64,000 nt of DNA from JACKGW01 sp964586025 (GTDB lineage Bacteria; Planctomycetota; PLA2; JAEUHO01): positions 29,915 to 93,914 of the forward strand of contig CAZPGF010000001.1 of assembly GCA_964586025.1 (NCBI GenBank), given 5' to 3'. The notes under the pieces are model-generated. The model was given only the letters and a program-made list of their open reading frames with translations. It did no database searches and was not told the origin of the DNA. The first letter of the stretch is position 1. Every line of letters starts with the position of its first letter. Both the position numbers and the translations under genes were made by a program. Positions 50,814 through 59,367 of this stretch are shown piece after piece.

Positions 50814-52433
50814 ATGCCCTCCTCGACCGGAATCGCGGCCCTCGTTGCCCTGCTCGTGGCGTTCGGTTCGCCCCTTTTCGACGCCGGTCCGGTGGGGGCC
50901 GATGAGCCCGTTCCGGAGGGAGCGCCGGAGGGAGAACCGGTTCCTGGCGACGAGCCGAGCGCGGACGAACCCGCGCCCGAGGAACCTCCCGACGACGACC
51001 TGCCGGACGACCTGCCGCCCTTGCCCGCGCCGCCATCCGCGCCTCCTTCGCCGAGCGATCCCCCCGCGTCCGCCGCGGAGGAGCCGCGGGACGTCGCGCC
51101 GCCCCTCGCCGAGGACGTCGTCGTGCTGACGAACGGTAGCGAGTGGCGCGGGCGGATCTGTCGCGAGACCGAGCGCGAGATCGAGATCGAAGCGGTCGGC
51201 CGCTCCGGCTCCGTGCAGCGCGTCTCGCTGCCGCGCGCGCGGATCGCGGAGGTCCGACGCGCCCCTCGCGACGGTGCCGAGCCCGTCCTCGGTGCGCGCG
51301 AGGAGTCCGAGGAGTGGTTCCTGCTGCACGCCGAGGGACGCATCGTCGGCTGGCGTCGCGTGAGCGTGACGCGCGTGCGCTCGAGCCAGTTCAGCGGATG
51401 GCGACTCGAAGAGGAGATCCTCGAGTTCGCGCAGGGCCGGCACCTTCCGGAGACGCGAACGCGGCGTCTCGAGGTCATCGACGACGAGTTCGTGCCGCGC
51501 CTCATCGAGTACCGGGAGGCGAGCGAGGCGGAGGGAAGCCGCGGGTACGAGCGTCTCGTCAGCGGCGAGGTCGAGAACGGCGTCTGGCGACTGGTCGCCA
51601 CCGGCGACGGCGAGACCCGCCGTCGGAACGTGGACATCCCCCCGGGGGCGCGCGGCGCGCTGGCGTGGCGCGAGTGGATGCGCCGTGCGACGCCGCGCGC
51701 GATCGGGCTCTTCGACGCGCACCTCGTCGATCCGGCCGCCGAGGGACTGACGCCGCTCCAGATCGGCTTCGTGTCGGCGGGCTCGACGGCGGAGTGGCAT
51801 CGCGTCGTCGGCGGACGCCGGCTGGTCGGTCGGTTCGACGCGAAGGGCGAAGCGCCCTACGAGGAGATCGCCGAAGGGCTGATCGCGCGGCCGTCGACCT
51901 CACGTCGCTGTCTCGCTGCCGAAGCCGGCGAGACGATCGGCGCCGAGGAGCGTGCGGAGGTGGCCGCCGACCCGACACGCATCGTCCACGTCGCGGAGAT
52001 CGGACTCGCGTTCGATCGACCCACCGAGTCATGGTCCTGGAAGGCGGACCTCGTGGACGCCAGCCGTACCGGGTGGCGCCGGATCGGCCTCCTCACCGAG
52101 AAGCGCCGCCTGATCGACGTGCGCGTCGAGTGGCACCCCGAAGGAGAGGGCGCTCCCGTTGAGGTGGCCGATCGCGCCGCCTGGCTCGTCACGCGTCTGC
52201 GGACACGCTGCCCCGATCTGGTCGAGTTGCCCGCCGGGCCCCCCCCGGTGATCCCCGGCGCGCAGCGGCTCGACTTCGTCGGCACGCTCCACGGCGAGCG
52301 ATTGAGGACGATCGTGGTCTGGATCGCACGTCCACGTGGGTTGATCGTGCTGATCGGCGCCGGCCCCGAGCGGTCCTGGGCGGAGGACAGCGCCGAATTG
52401 GAGCGCTTCCTTCAATCGGTGCGGCTGCTTTGA
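50814..52433 (+). CDS. Secreted protein with acidic proline-rich linker
   Basis: The 539-residue product has a signal peptide (MPSSTGIAALVALLVAFG to VGADEP), then a linker of about 75 residues rich in Pro, Glu and Asp, and a mature part of unknown family. The linker is followed by a small beta motif, VVLTNGSEWRGRICRET, of the kind seen in many secreted planctomycete-type proteins that open with a nucleic-acid-like SH3 barrel. The rest contains repeated WR and charge-rich strands. No catalytic motif is visible. It stands alone between selB (68 nt upstream) and the kinase gene. Confidence 0.65.
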   Translation: MPSSTGIAALVALLVAFGSPLFDAGPVGADEPVPEGAPEGEPVPGDEPSADEPAPEEPPDDDLPDDLPPLPAPPSAPPSPSDPPASAAEEPRDVAPPLAEDVVVLTNGSEWRGRICRETEREIEIEAVGRSGSVQRVSLPRARIAEVRRAPRDGAEPVLGAREESEEWFLLHAEGRIVGWRRVSVTRVRSSQFSGWRLEEEILEFAQGRHLPETRTRRLEVIDDEFVPRLIEYREASEAEGSRGYERLVSGEVENGVWRLVATGDGETRRRNVDIPPGARGALAWREWMRRATPRAIGLFDAHLVDPAAEGLTPLQIGFVSAGSTAEWHRVVGGRRLVGRFDAKGEAPYEEIAEGLIARPSTSRRCLAAEAGETIGAEERAEVAADPTRIVHVAEIGLAFDRPTESWSWKADLVDASRTGWRRIGLLTEKRRLIDVRVEWHPEGEGAPVEVADRAAWLVTRLRTRCPDLVELPAGPPPVIPGAQRLDFVGTLHGERLRTIVVWIARPRGLIVLIGAGPERSWAEDSAELERFLQSVRLL

Positions 52434-52446
52434 GCGACCGCTGCGG

Positions 52447-52452
52447 TAGGCT
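52447..52452 (+). promoter_or_regulatory. Candidate -10 element for the kinase gene
   Basis: TAGGCT lies 57 nt before GTG 52510 and 12 nt before an alternative in-frame GTG at 52465. Confidence 0.3.
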
Positions 52453-52509
52453 CGATTCGTCGCCGTGGGGGGGCCACGCGACGGGGGCCCGGCGGGCAAA
52501 CGGAGCGTC

Positions 52510-53808
52510 GTGTCGAACAGTCAGGACGTCGATCTCGCCAAGCGACTGATGAAGGCCGGGCTCGTGACCGCCGACTCGCTGCGCGAGGCGTTCGCCCTGC
52601 AGGCGCGCGTCCGCGAGGAACGCGGCGCGGCCCCGGCGCTCCATCGCGTCATCTACCACCTCGGCCTGCTGCCCGCCGGAAGTCTCGACCTGGCGGTCGG
52701 CCCGGGACCCCTGGTGACCCAGCCGTTGCGCGGCTACCGCCTCGAACGAGTCATCGGGGAAGGCGGGACGAGCCTCGTCTACGGGGGCGTGTACCTCGAG
52801 AACCAAGCGCCGGTCGCGGTGAAGGTGCTCGACCCGGTCCTCTCGCTGAAGGAGGGTTGGGTCGAACGGTTCCGCCTCGAAGGGCGCATCCTCATCGAGG
52901 TCGAACATCCGAACATCGTGTTCGGCTACGAGGTGGGGTCGGTCGACGGGTGGCACTTCGTCTCGATGGAGCGGATCGACGGCGTCACGGCCGAGGACGT
53001 CGTCAACCGACGCGGTCGGCTCGAGTCCGGCGAGGCGCTTTGGGTCGTCCTCCAGATGGCTCGGGCGCTCGGCGCGTTGCACGCGGCCGGTTACCTCCAT
53101 CGCGACGTGAAGCCGAACAACGTGATGCTCCAGGCCAACGGTCGCGCGGTGATGATCGACATGGGCTTCACCCAGATCATCGATCCGACGGTCGGCGAGG
53201 AGACGCCGCTCTCGGCGGTCACGGTCGGAACGGTGGAGTACCTCTCGCCCGAGCAGGCGCGAGGTCGTGCCGACCTCGATCCTCGCGCCGACATCTACAG
53301 CCTCGGCGTGTCGCTCTACCACCTGGTCGTCGGCGAGGTCCCGTTCCGCGGCGCGAGCCAGGAGGAAGTGCTCGCCATGCAGGTGCTCGGGTCGATCGAC
53401 GTGCAGAAGCTGAAGCAGCGCCACATCACGCCCGAGGTGCAGTTCTTCATCGCGAAGATGATGTCGAAGGATCGCGCGCGCCGCTACGAGACGATGGCCG
53501 AGGTCGTGCGCGAACTCGAGGGCTACGTCCCCGCCTCGGGGACGTCGATCGATCTCGGTCCCGAGCCCTCCGCCCCGGTCACCGCGCCGCCGCTCCACCC
53601 GGTCGCTCCGCCCATCGCCGGCCGCCCGACGAAACTCGCCCCGACGCCTTCCCCGAAACCGGCCCCGACGTCCGCCCCCAAGCCCGCTCCGAAGTCCATG
53701 CCGAAGTCGACTCAACGCCCCTCCCCCAAGGCCTCGCCGACGCGCGGCGACGCGCCGGTTCCGCGCCGCCGCCGCGATGAGGGCGATCCGCCTCGCCGGC
53801 GCCGATGA
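52510..53808 (+). CDS. Hanks-type serine/threonine protein kinase, soluble
   Basis: The 432-residue protein has a short N-terminal helical domain (DVDLAKRLMKAGLVTADSLREAF), then a kinase domain: Gly loop GEGGTS (83-88), ATP lysine VAVKVL (Lys105), catalytic HRDVKPNN (197-204), DMG (217-219) in place of DFG, and GTVEYLSPEQARG. A C-terminal tail of about 90 residues repeats Lys/Pro/Ser and ends in a run of arginines. No transmembrane helix is present, so it is cytosolic. GTG 52510 is used because GGAG precedes it; GTG 52465 would add 15 residues. It overlaps the YkgJ-type gene (ATGA). Confidence 0.87.
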   Translation: MSNSQDVDLAKRLMKAGLVTADSLREAFALQARVREERGAAPALHRVIYHLGLLPAGSLDLAVGPGPLVTQPLRGYRLERVIGEGGTSLVYGGVYLENQAPVAVKVLDPVLSLKEGWVERFRLEGRILIEVEHPNIVFGYEVGSVDGWHFVSMERIDGVTAEDVVNRRGRLESGEALWVVLQMARALGALHAAGYLHRDVKPNNVMLQANGRAVMIDMGFTQIIDPTVGEETPLSAVTVGTVEYLSPEQARGRADLDPRADIYSLGVSLYHLVVGEVPFRGASQEEVLAMQVLGSIDVQKLKQRHITPEVQFFIAKMMSKDRARRYETMAEVVRELEGYVPASGTSIDLGPEPSAPVTAPPLHPVAPPIAGRPTKLAPTPSPKPAPTSAPKPAPKSMPKSTQRPSPKASPTRGDAPVPRRRRDEGDPPRRRR

Positions 53809-54770
53809 ACGTTCCCGCCGAGTCCGGCTCGAACGACTCGTCCGCGCCGTGGTACGCGGAGGGGCTGCGGTTCCGCTGCACCGCGTGCGGCGCGTGCTGC
53901 ACGGGCGAGCCCGGACACGTCTGGGTGGATGACGACGAGATCCGGCGCCTCGCGCGAGCGCGAGGGCTCTCCGCCCGCGCGTTCCGGGCGCGGTTCGTAC
54001 GGCGCGTCGGCAAGCGTTGGTCGTTGAAGGAGAAGGAGAACGGGGACTGCGTGTTGCTCGAAGGCGGTCGTTGCACGGTGTACGAGCACAAGCCGACCCG
54101 ATGCACGACGTTTCCGTTCTGGCCCCCGGTGCTCGCCTCGCCGTCCGCCTGGGAGGAGGCGGGCGAGCGATGCGAGGGGATCGGCCAGGGCGATCTCTAC
54201 GATCGCGAGGCCATCGAGCAACTCGCCGCGGGCGATCCACGCCCGCTCGTGGAGCGGCATGCCCGCCCGCCCGATCGGCCGGTGCGGAGCCGACATGATG
54301 GGTCCGACGAGTCCGCGCGCGTTCCGGACGACGCCGGCGACGACGTCGATTGGCCCGCCGCCTTCGCCGCGCTCGAACGGCTCTACGACGACCTCGATCG
54401 CGAGCTGCCGCGCACCGGAATGACCTGTGCCGCGAGTGGGCGCTGTTGCGACTTCGACGCGTACGGTCATCGGCTCTACGTGACGACGCTCGAGGCGATG
54501 TGGTTCTTCACCTGCCTCGACGGGCGTCGCAACGACGACGCCCGTGCTTGTCCGGCGTGGGGCGCCGATCGACTCTGTCACGAGCGACGCGGTCGCATGC
54601 TCGGTTGCCGGACCTACTTCTGCGGTCCCTACGTGGGCATGACGCCGGAGGACGTGCATCCGCGCTACCACGACCGCCTGAAGGCGCTGCACGATCGATT
54701 CGGCATCCCGTACGCCTACAGGGACGTCCGCGCCTGGGCCGCCGAGATGCGCCCGGCAGCGGGGGAGTGA
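53805..54770 (+). CDS. Double YkgJ-type cysteine-cluster protein
   Basis: This 321-residue protein carries two copies of the YkgJ (zinc/iron-chelating) pattern. Copy 1 has CTACGACCTGEPGHVWV, then NGDCVLL, GRCTVY and KPTRCTTFPF; copy 2 has CAASGRCCDF, CPAW, LCHERRGRMLGC and RTYFCGPY. These Cys clusters are thought to bind iron-sulfur or zinc; the enzyme function of the family is poorly known. It is translationally coupled to the Ser/Thr kinase gene upstream, so the two may act together. There is no signal peptide. Confidence 0.8.
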   Translation: MNVPAESGSNDSSAPWYAEGLRFRCTACGACCTGEPGHVWVDDDEIRRLARARGLSARAFRARFVRRVGKRWSLKEKENGDCVLLEGGRCTVYEHKPTRCTTFPFWPPVLASPSAWEEAGERCEGIGQGDLYDREAIEQLAAGDPRPLVERHARPPDRPVRSRHDGSDESARVPDDAGDDVDWPAAFAALERLYDDLDRELPRTGMTCAASGRCCDFDAYGHRLYVTTLEAMWFFTCLDGRRNDDARACPAWGADRLCHERRGRMLGCRTYFCGPYVGMTPEDVHPRYHDRLKALHDRFGIPYAYRDVRAWAAEMRPAAGE

Positions 54771-54928
54771 CGGCGAGTTCGGGAGCGGCGCGGCGCGCGG
54801 GTCGGCGCTCGGACCGTGCGGCACGGCGGCGATCGCCACCGCCTCCGGCGGGGAACTCCACGCAGGGGGCGGTGTCCAACCGGGGCGCCGGACGAACCGT
54901 CCCCGCCCGCCCGGCTCGGAGGCATCCC

Positions 54929-57208
54929 ATGTCGCTCCCTCGTTCCTTCGGTCAGCGCTTTGGACCCGCGCTCGTCGCGTTGCTCGCCGCGTTCGCGGCG
55001 GTCGCGTGGGCGGCGCCCGCCCGGGCGAACGGCATCCTGACCGTCGATCGCACCGACGTCGTGACGCCGCCCACGGGCCGGCGGCCGACCCATCCGTGGC
55101 GCCACCCGTCGGTCACGCTCAAGGACCACCGGGTGTCGGCCCGTCTGAAGGATCGCGTCGCGGAGGTCACCGTCGAGCAGGTGTTCCGCAATCACACCGA
55201 TCGGCAGTTGGAAGGCACCTACCTGTTCCCGCTGCCCGACGGCGCGAGCGTCAGCCGTTGGGCCATGACGATGGGCGGCAAGATGGTCGAGGGCGAGATC
55301 CTCGAGGCCGCCAAGGCGCGCGCGATCTACGAGAGCATCGTCCGCGCGCGGCGGGATCCCGGCTTGCTCGAGTACATGGGGCGCGGGCTCTTCCAGGCGC
55401 GTGTGTTTCCGATCGAGCCGCGCGCGGATCTCACGATCCGCCTCACCTTTCAGCAACTCCTGCCCGAAGACGGCGGCACGATCGAGTTCCGCTACCCGCT
55501 GAGCACGGATCGGATGAACGCGACCCCGGTCGACGGCGTGACGATCGACGTGACGATCCAGAGCGACGTGGACATCAAGGCGATCTACAGCCCGTCGCAC
55601 GCGGTGGACGTGACACGCCGAGGGGACCGCGAGGCGCGCGTCGGCTACGAGCGCCATGGGCAGCGCCAGGACAAGGACTTCGTGCTCTACGTCGGGCGCA
55701 GCGAGTCCGACGTCGGCTTCTCGATGCAGAGTCACAAGGCGCCCGGCGAGGACGGCACGTTCCTGATGGTCCTCGCGCCGCGGACCGAGGTGAAGGCCGA
55801 GGAGGTCGTCGCGCGCGACGTCGTCTTCGTGCTCGACACGAGCGGATCGATGGCCGGCCCGAAGATGCGGCAGGCGCAGGACGCCCTCACCTACGGCATC
55901 CGCACGCTGGGGCCGAAGGACCGGTTCAACGTCATCGGCTTCGCGACGGGGCTCCGTCCGTTCCGCGACGCGCTGCACGATGCGACCGACGAGATGAAGG
56001 AGGCCGCCGTGCGCTGGGTCGGAGCGCTGGCGCCCGCCGGCGGGACGAACATCCACGATGCCCTGCTCGCCGCGCTGGCGATGCGCGGCGACGAGCGCCT
56101 GTTCGTCGTCGTGTTCGTCACCGACGGGCGCCCGACCGTCGAGGAGCGCGATCCGGACCGCATCGTCGAGAAGGTGAAGGCGGTCAACTCGAACAACACG
56201 CGGGTGTTCACATTCGGCGTGCTCGGCGACGAGCGTGCGGACGTGGACGTGCGCCTGCTCGACCGCATCGCCGAGGTCACCCGCGCGTCCCGTGACTACG
56301 TCCACGTCGGCGAGGAGATCGAGGTCGTCACGAGCCGCTTCTTCCGCAAGGTCCAGCAACCCGTCCTGACCGATGTCACCCTCGAACTCGGCGAGGGCGT
56401 GAAGGACGTGTTTCCGCGCACGCTGCCCGATCTCTTCGCGGGTTCGCAGATCGATGTGATGGGGCGCTACGCGACCGGCGGCGAGCGGACCATCCGTCTG
56501 CGAGGCAAGGTCGGCACGCGGGAGGTCGTCCACGAGTTCCGAGCCAACTTCCGGCAGGCGGAGGACGCGGGGTACCTGCCGCGCCTCTGGGCACAGCGGA
56601 AGATCGGGTACCTGCTGGATCAGATCCGATTGCACGGCGCGGCGAACGAACTCATCGACGAGATCGTCCGACTCGCGACGCGCTACGCGATCGTCACGCC
56701 CTACACGTCGGGGCTCGTCGTGGAGGAGGGCGAACTCGGACGGATGCCGGCCGCCCGTGGCGAGATGCTCCGCGATCTCGCCGAGCGGCGAGGCTTCGAC
56801 ACGGATCGCAGCGGCGGCGCCCCGGGTGCTCCCCCGAGCGCCGCGCGCGACGCGGCCGACAGCGCGGTGATCGAGAGCCTGAAGGGGGCCACCGCCGAGG
56901 ACGCGCCGGCCGACGCGGGAGCGGCCTACGGTCGGGGCCGACTCGATGCGGAGCGAGCGAAGGACATGCGCGAGGCGGCCGCGTCGGTGCGCCGCGTCGA
57001 TGATCGCATCTTCCGCCGCGATGCGGAGAATCGGTGGGTCGATGCCGCATGGCGTTCCGACGCCACGCCCACATCGATCGAAGCGTTCTCCGAAGCGTAC
57101 TTCGAGCTTCTGACCCGTCATCCCGCGCTGGCGCGGGTGTTCGCGCTCGGCGACGCCGTGCGCTTCATGCTGGACGGTCGCGCCTACGAGATTCGCCCCG
57201 CCCCGTAG
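54929..57208 (+). CDS. Secreted VIT and von Willebrand A domain protein
   Basis: The 759-residue product starts with a signal peptide (MSLPRSFGQRFGPALVALLA to ARANG). It then has a VIT domain (about 45-170: HRVSARLKDRVAEVTVEQVFRN, EGTYLFPLPDGASVS, RGLFQARVFPIEP), a vWA domain with the metal site DTSGSM (about 302-307), and TDG in the second metal loop. A helical C-terminal part (YLPRLWAQRKIGYLLDQI) follows, as in inter-alpha-trypsin-inhibitor-like bacterial proteins. Such proteins bind ligands outside the cell or in the periplasm. GGAGG lies 7 nt before the ATG. It is monocistronic. Confidence 0.9.
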   Translation: MSLPRSFGQRFGPALVALLAAFAAVAWAAPARANGILTVDRTDVVTPPTGRRPTHPWRHPSVTLKDHRVSARLKDRVAEVTVEQVFRNHTDRQLEGTYLFPLPDGASVSRWAMTMGGKMVEGEILEAAKARAIYESIVRARRDPGLLEYMGRGLFQARVFPIEPRADLTIRLTFQQLLPEDGGTIEFRYPLSTDRMNATPVDGVTIDVTIQSDVDIKAIYSPSHAVDVTRRGDREARVGYERHGQRQDKDFVLYVGRSESDVGFSMQSHKAPGEDGTFLMVLAPRTEVKAEEVVARDVVFVLDTSGSMAGPKMRQAQDALTYGIRTLGPKDRFNVIGFATGLRPFRDALHDATDEMKEAAVRWVGALAPAGGTNIHDALLAALAMRGDERLFVVVFVTDGRPTVEERDPDRIVEKVKAVNSNNTRVFTFGVLGDERADVDVRLLDRIAEVTRASRDYVHVGEEIEVVTSRFFRKVQQPVLTDVTLELGEGVKDVFPRTLPDLFAGSQIDVMGRYATGGERTIRLRGKVGTREVVHEFRANFRQAEDAGYLPRLWAQRKIGYLLDQIRLHGAANELIDEIVRLATRYAIVTPYTSGLVVEEGELGRMPAARGEMLRDLAERRGFDTDRSGGAPGAPPSAARDAADSAVIESLKGATAEDAPADAGAAYGRGRLDAERAKDMREAAASVRRVDDRIFRRDAENRWVDAAWRSDATPTSIEAFSEAYFELLTRHPALARVFALGDAVRFMLDGRAYEIRPAP

Positions 57209-57262
57209 CGCGGTCGGCGGCGCGTGCTCTCCGGCGGATTCGCCGGAGCGCCCGCCGTCCCG

Positions 57263-57268
57263 TAGGCT
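57263..57268 (+). promoter_or_regulatory. Candidate leaderless -10 element
   Basis: TAGGCT ends 9 nt before ATG 57278, in a gap with no good Shine-Dalgarno. Confidence 0.35.
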
Positions 57269-57277
57269 GCGGATGCG

Positions 57278-58429
57278 ATGCGAATCGACCGACCGCCGTC
57301 ACGCCGCCGCCGGGGTCGACTCGTTCGACTCCCGGGCCGCGGGTGGGTGTTCGGCATGGTCGTGGTCGTGCTCGCCGCAGGGTCCGTCGGCGCCGACGAA
57401 CTCGCCCGCGAGGCGCACCTCTTGGAGCGGGGATCGGTGTCCCTCCGACGCGCCGCGGTGGCGCGGCTCGAGGCGTGGCCGGCCGGCCCCGAGGGGGCGC
57501 GCGCCGACCGCCTGTTGGGCCGCGCCCTCGACGACGGCGATCCCGTCGTTCGCGCGGCGGCGGCCGCGGCGCTCGCGAGCCGCGGGGCGCGGGGCCTCGC
57601 CGACGCGATCCGTGTTCGGGTCGGCGCCGAGAACGACGCCGGCGCGCTCGCGTCGGCGATCCACGCACTCGGCCGGCTCGGCCTCGCGATCGATGGGCCG
57701 CGGATCAACCCGCACGTGCTGCATCGCGATCCGACGGTGCGCCGTGCGGCCATCCTCGCGCTCGGCGATCTCGACGCCGACGGCGCGAGGGAGGTCGCGC
57801 TCCGCATGCTCGACGATCCGCGCGGAGACGATCCGGGTGAAGGCGTGCGCTCCGCCGCCGCGATCGTGCTCGGCCGTCGTGGCCGCGAGGACGACGGCTC
57901 GTCGCTCGTGAAGCGACTGGTCGATCACACCGTCGATCCGCCTCCCGGCTGGCTCTTGCGCAGCGCGCTTGCGGAAGCGATCGGCCGCCTCGGTGGCGAA
58001 GGGTCGGTGGACCTGCTGCGTCGCCTCCTGCACGATCCCGATGCCCGTGTCGCCGTCACCGCGGCGACGGGTCTGGCGGCGCGAGGCGCGCGGAACACGC
58101 TGCTCGGCGCGCTCGGTGCGCCGGAGCCGGCCGTGCGCGCCGCGGCGGTGGGGGGTGTGGTGCAGGGGCGGGTGACCGACGGCTACCCGGTCCTTCGCGC
58201 CCTCGCGAGGCGCGATCCGAGTCGCGACGTGCGGTGGGCTGCGACCGAGGCGCTCTGGCGGCTCGAGGAGCGCGAGGCCGACCGCTGGGTCCTGGACGGA
58301 CTCGCGGCGTCAGATCCCGGCGTCGTGCTCGCGTCGCATCGCCTCCTCGTCGAGCGGCTGCGCGTCGATCATCGCCTCGACCGCGCGGCGTGGACGAGCG
58401 AACTCGAGCACTGGTGGCGGCGACGGTGA
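57278..58429 (+). CDS. Exported HEAT-repeat protein
   Basis: The 383-residue product has a basic leader and one hydrophobic segment (about 24-38, VFGMVVVVLAAGSVGA) that can be a signal peptide. Then follow about eight helical HEAT-type repeats, with phrases such as DPVVRAAAAAALASRG, DPTVRRAAILALGDL, GVRSAAAIVLGRRG and EPAVRAAAVGGVV. HEAT arrays bind proteins and have no catalytic role; the partner is unknown. Its stop overlaps the ksgA start (GTGA). Confidence 0.78.
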   Translation: MRIDRPPSRRRRGRLVRLPGRGWVFGMVVVVLAAGSVGADELAREAHLLERGSVSLRRAAVARLEAWPAGPEGARADRLLGRALDDGDPVVRAAAAAALASRGARGLADAIRVRVGAENDAGALASAIHALGRLGLAIDGPRINPHVLHRDPTVRRAAILALGDLDADGAREVALRMLDDPRGDDPGEGVRSAAAIVLGRRGREDDGSSLVKRLVDHTVDPPPGWLLRSALAEAIGRLGGEGSVDLLRRLLHDPDARVAVTAATGLAARGARNTLLGALGAPEPAVRAAAVGGVVQGRVTDGYPVLRALARRDPSRDVRWAATEALWRLEEREADRWVLDGLAASDPGVVLASHRLLVERLRVDHRLDRAAWTSELEHWWRRR

Positions 58430-59328
58430 CCTATCCGCGCACCGCGCGCGCGCTCGCCGACGCGCTGCACGCCGCGTCGCTCGCGCCGAATCGCCGCCTC
58501 GGACAGTGTTTCCTGACCGATGCCCAGGCCGTGGACGCGATCGTCCGCGACGCCGGGGTGACGGCCGCCGATCGCGTCGTCGAGGTCGGCACCGGTCCGG
58601 GCCTCCTCACGTTCGCCCTCGCCGAGACGGGTGCCGAGGTGGTCACGTTCGACGTCGATGCGCGCCTTCAGCGCTTTGCGCGATCGCTCACCGACTGGCC
58701 GGAGCGGGTCACCTTCGTCGAAGGGGACGTGCTGTGCGGCAAGCACGACTTCGCTCCGACCTTCGCGGCGGCCCTCGACGCCCCGGCGGGTGCCGGTGGG
58801 CAGCGGCTGCTCGTCAGCAACCTGCCGTACCACGTCGCGACGCCGATCCTGCTCGGCGCACTGGCTCGGGCGGAACCGCTGGAACGCATCGTCGTGATGG
58901 TGCAGCGCGAGGTCGCGGAGAAGCTGCTGGCGCCCGTCGGCGACCCCGAACGCGGCGCATCCACCGTGCTCGTCGACGTCGCGGCGACCGGCCGCATTCT
59001 CCGGCGCTTCCCCCCGGACGTGTTCCGCCCGCGCCCGCGCGTCGAGTCCGCGTTGCTGCGTCTCGATCCGCGCCGGCCGTCGCCCTATCGCCCGGGCGAG
59101 GCGGGTCCCTTCGGACGGTTCGTCACGGCCCTGTTCACGCGGCGTCGCAAGGTGCTGCGGCAGGCCGTTGCGCACGCCCTCGACGTTCCGGTCGCGGACG
59201 CCGCGGTGCATCTCGAGGCGGTCGGGCTCGATCCCGCGGGACGGCCGCAGGAGGCGTCCGCCCACGCGCTGCTTGCGCTGCTGCGCCGCGCCGGGTCCGG
59301 CGGGTCTCACGGGGCTCCCGGGGAGTAG
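58426..59328 (+). CDS. rsmA: 16S rRNA dimethyladenosine transferase KsgA/RsmA
   Basis: KsgA dimethylates the two adjacent adenines near the 3' end of 16S rRNA during small-subunit assembly. The 300-residue product has RRLGQCFLTD (LGQCFL at 25-30, where LGQNFL is usual), the SAM motif EVGTGPG (53-59), the catalytic NLPY (132-135), and the C-terminal FRPRPRVESALLRL. GTG 58426 overlaps the HEAT gene stop and is the closest start to the family N-terminus. dnaG follows after 39 nt. Confidence 0.92.
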   Translation: MTYPRTARALADALHAASLAPNRRLGQCFLTDAQAVDAIVRDAGVTAADRVVEVGTGPGLLTFALAETGAEVVTFDVDARLQRFARSLTDWPERVTFVEGDVLCGKHDFAPTFAAALDAPAGAGGQRLLVSNLPYHVATPILLGALARAEPLERIVVMVQREVAEKLLAPVGDPERGASTVLVDVAATGRILRRFPPDVFRPRPRVESALLRLDPRRPSPYRPGEAGPFGRFVTALFTRRRKVLRQAVAHALDVPVADAAVHLEAVGLDPAGRPQEASAHALLALLRRAGSGGSHGAPGE

Positions 59329-59367
59329 GATCCCGCGCCGCCGCAGCGGCGGCTCCGGAGACGCGCG

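Noticed and set aside
52465..52509. Upstream GTG start for the kinase
   Set aside because: It would add 15 Gly/Arg-rich residues without a Shine-Dalgarno; GTG 52510 has GGAG upstream. It cannot be fully excluded because of the TAGGCT site 12 nt before it.
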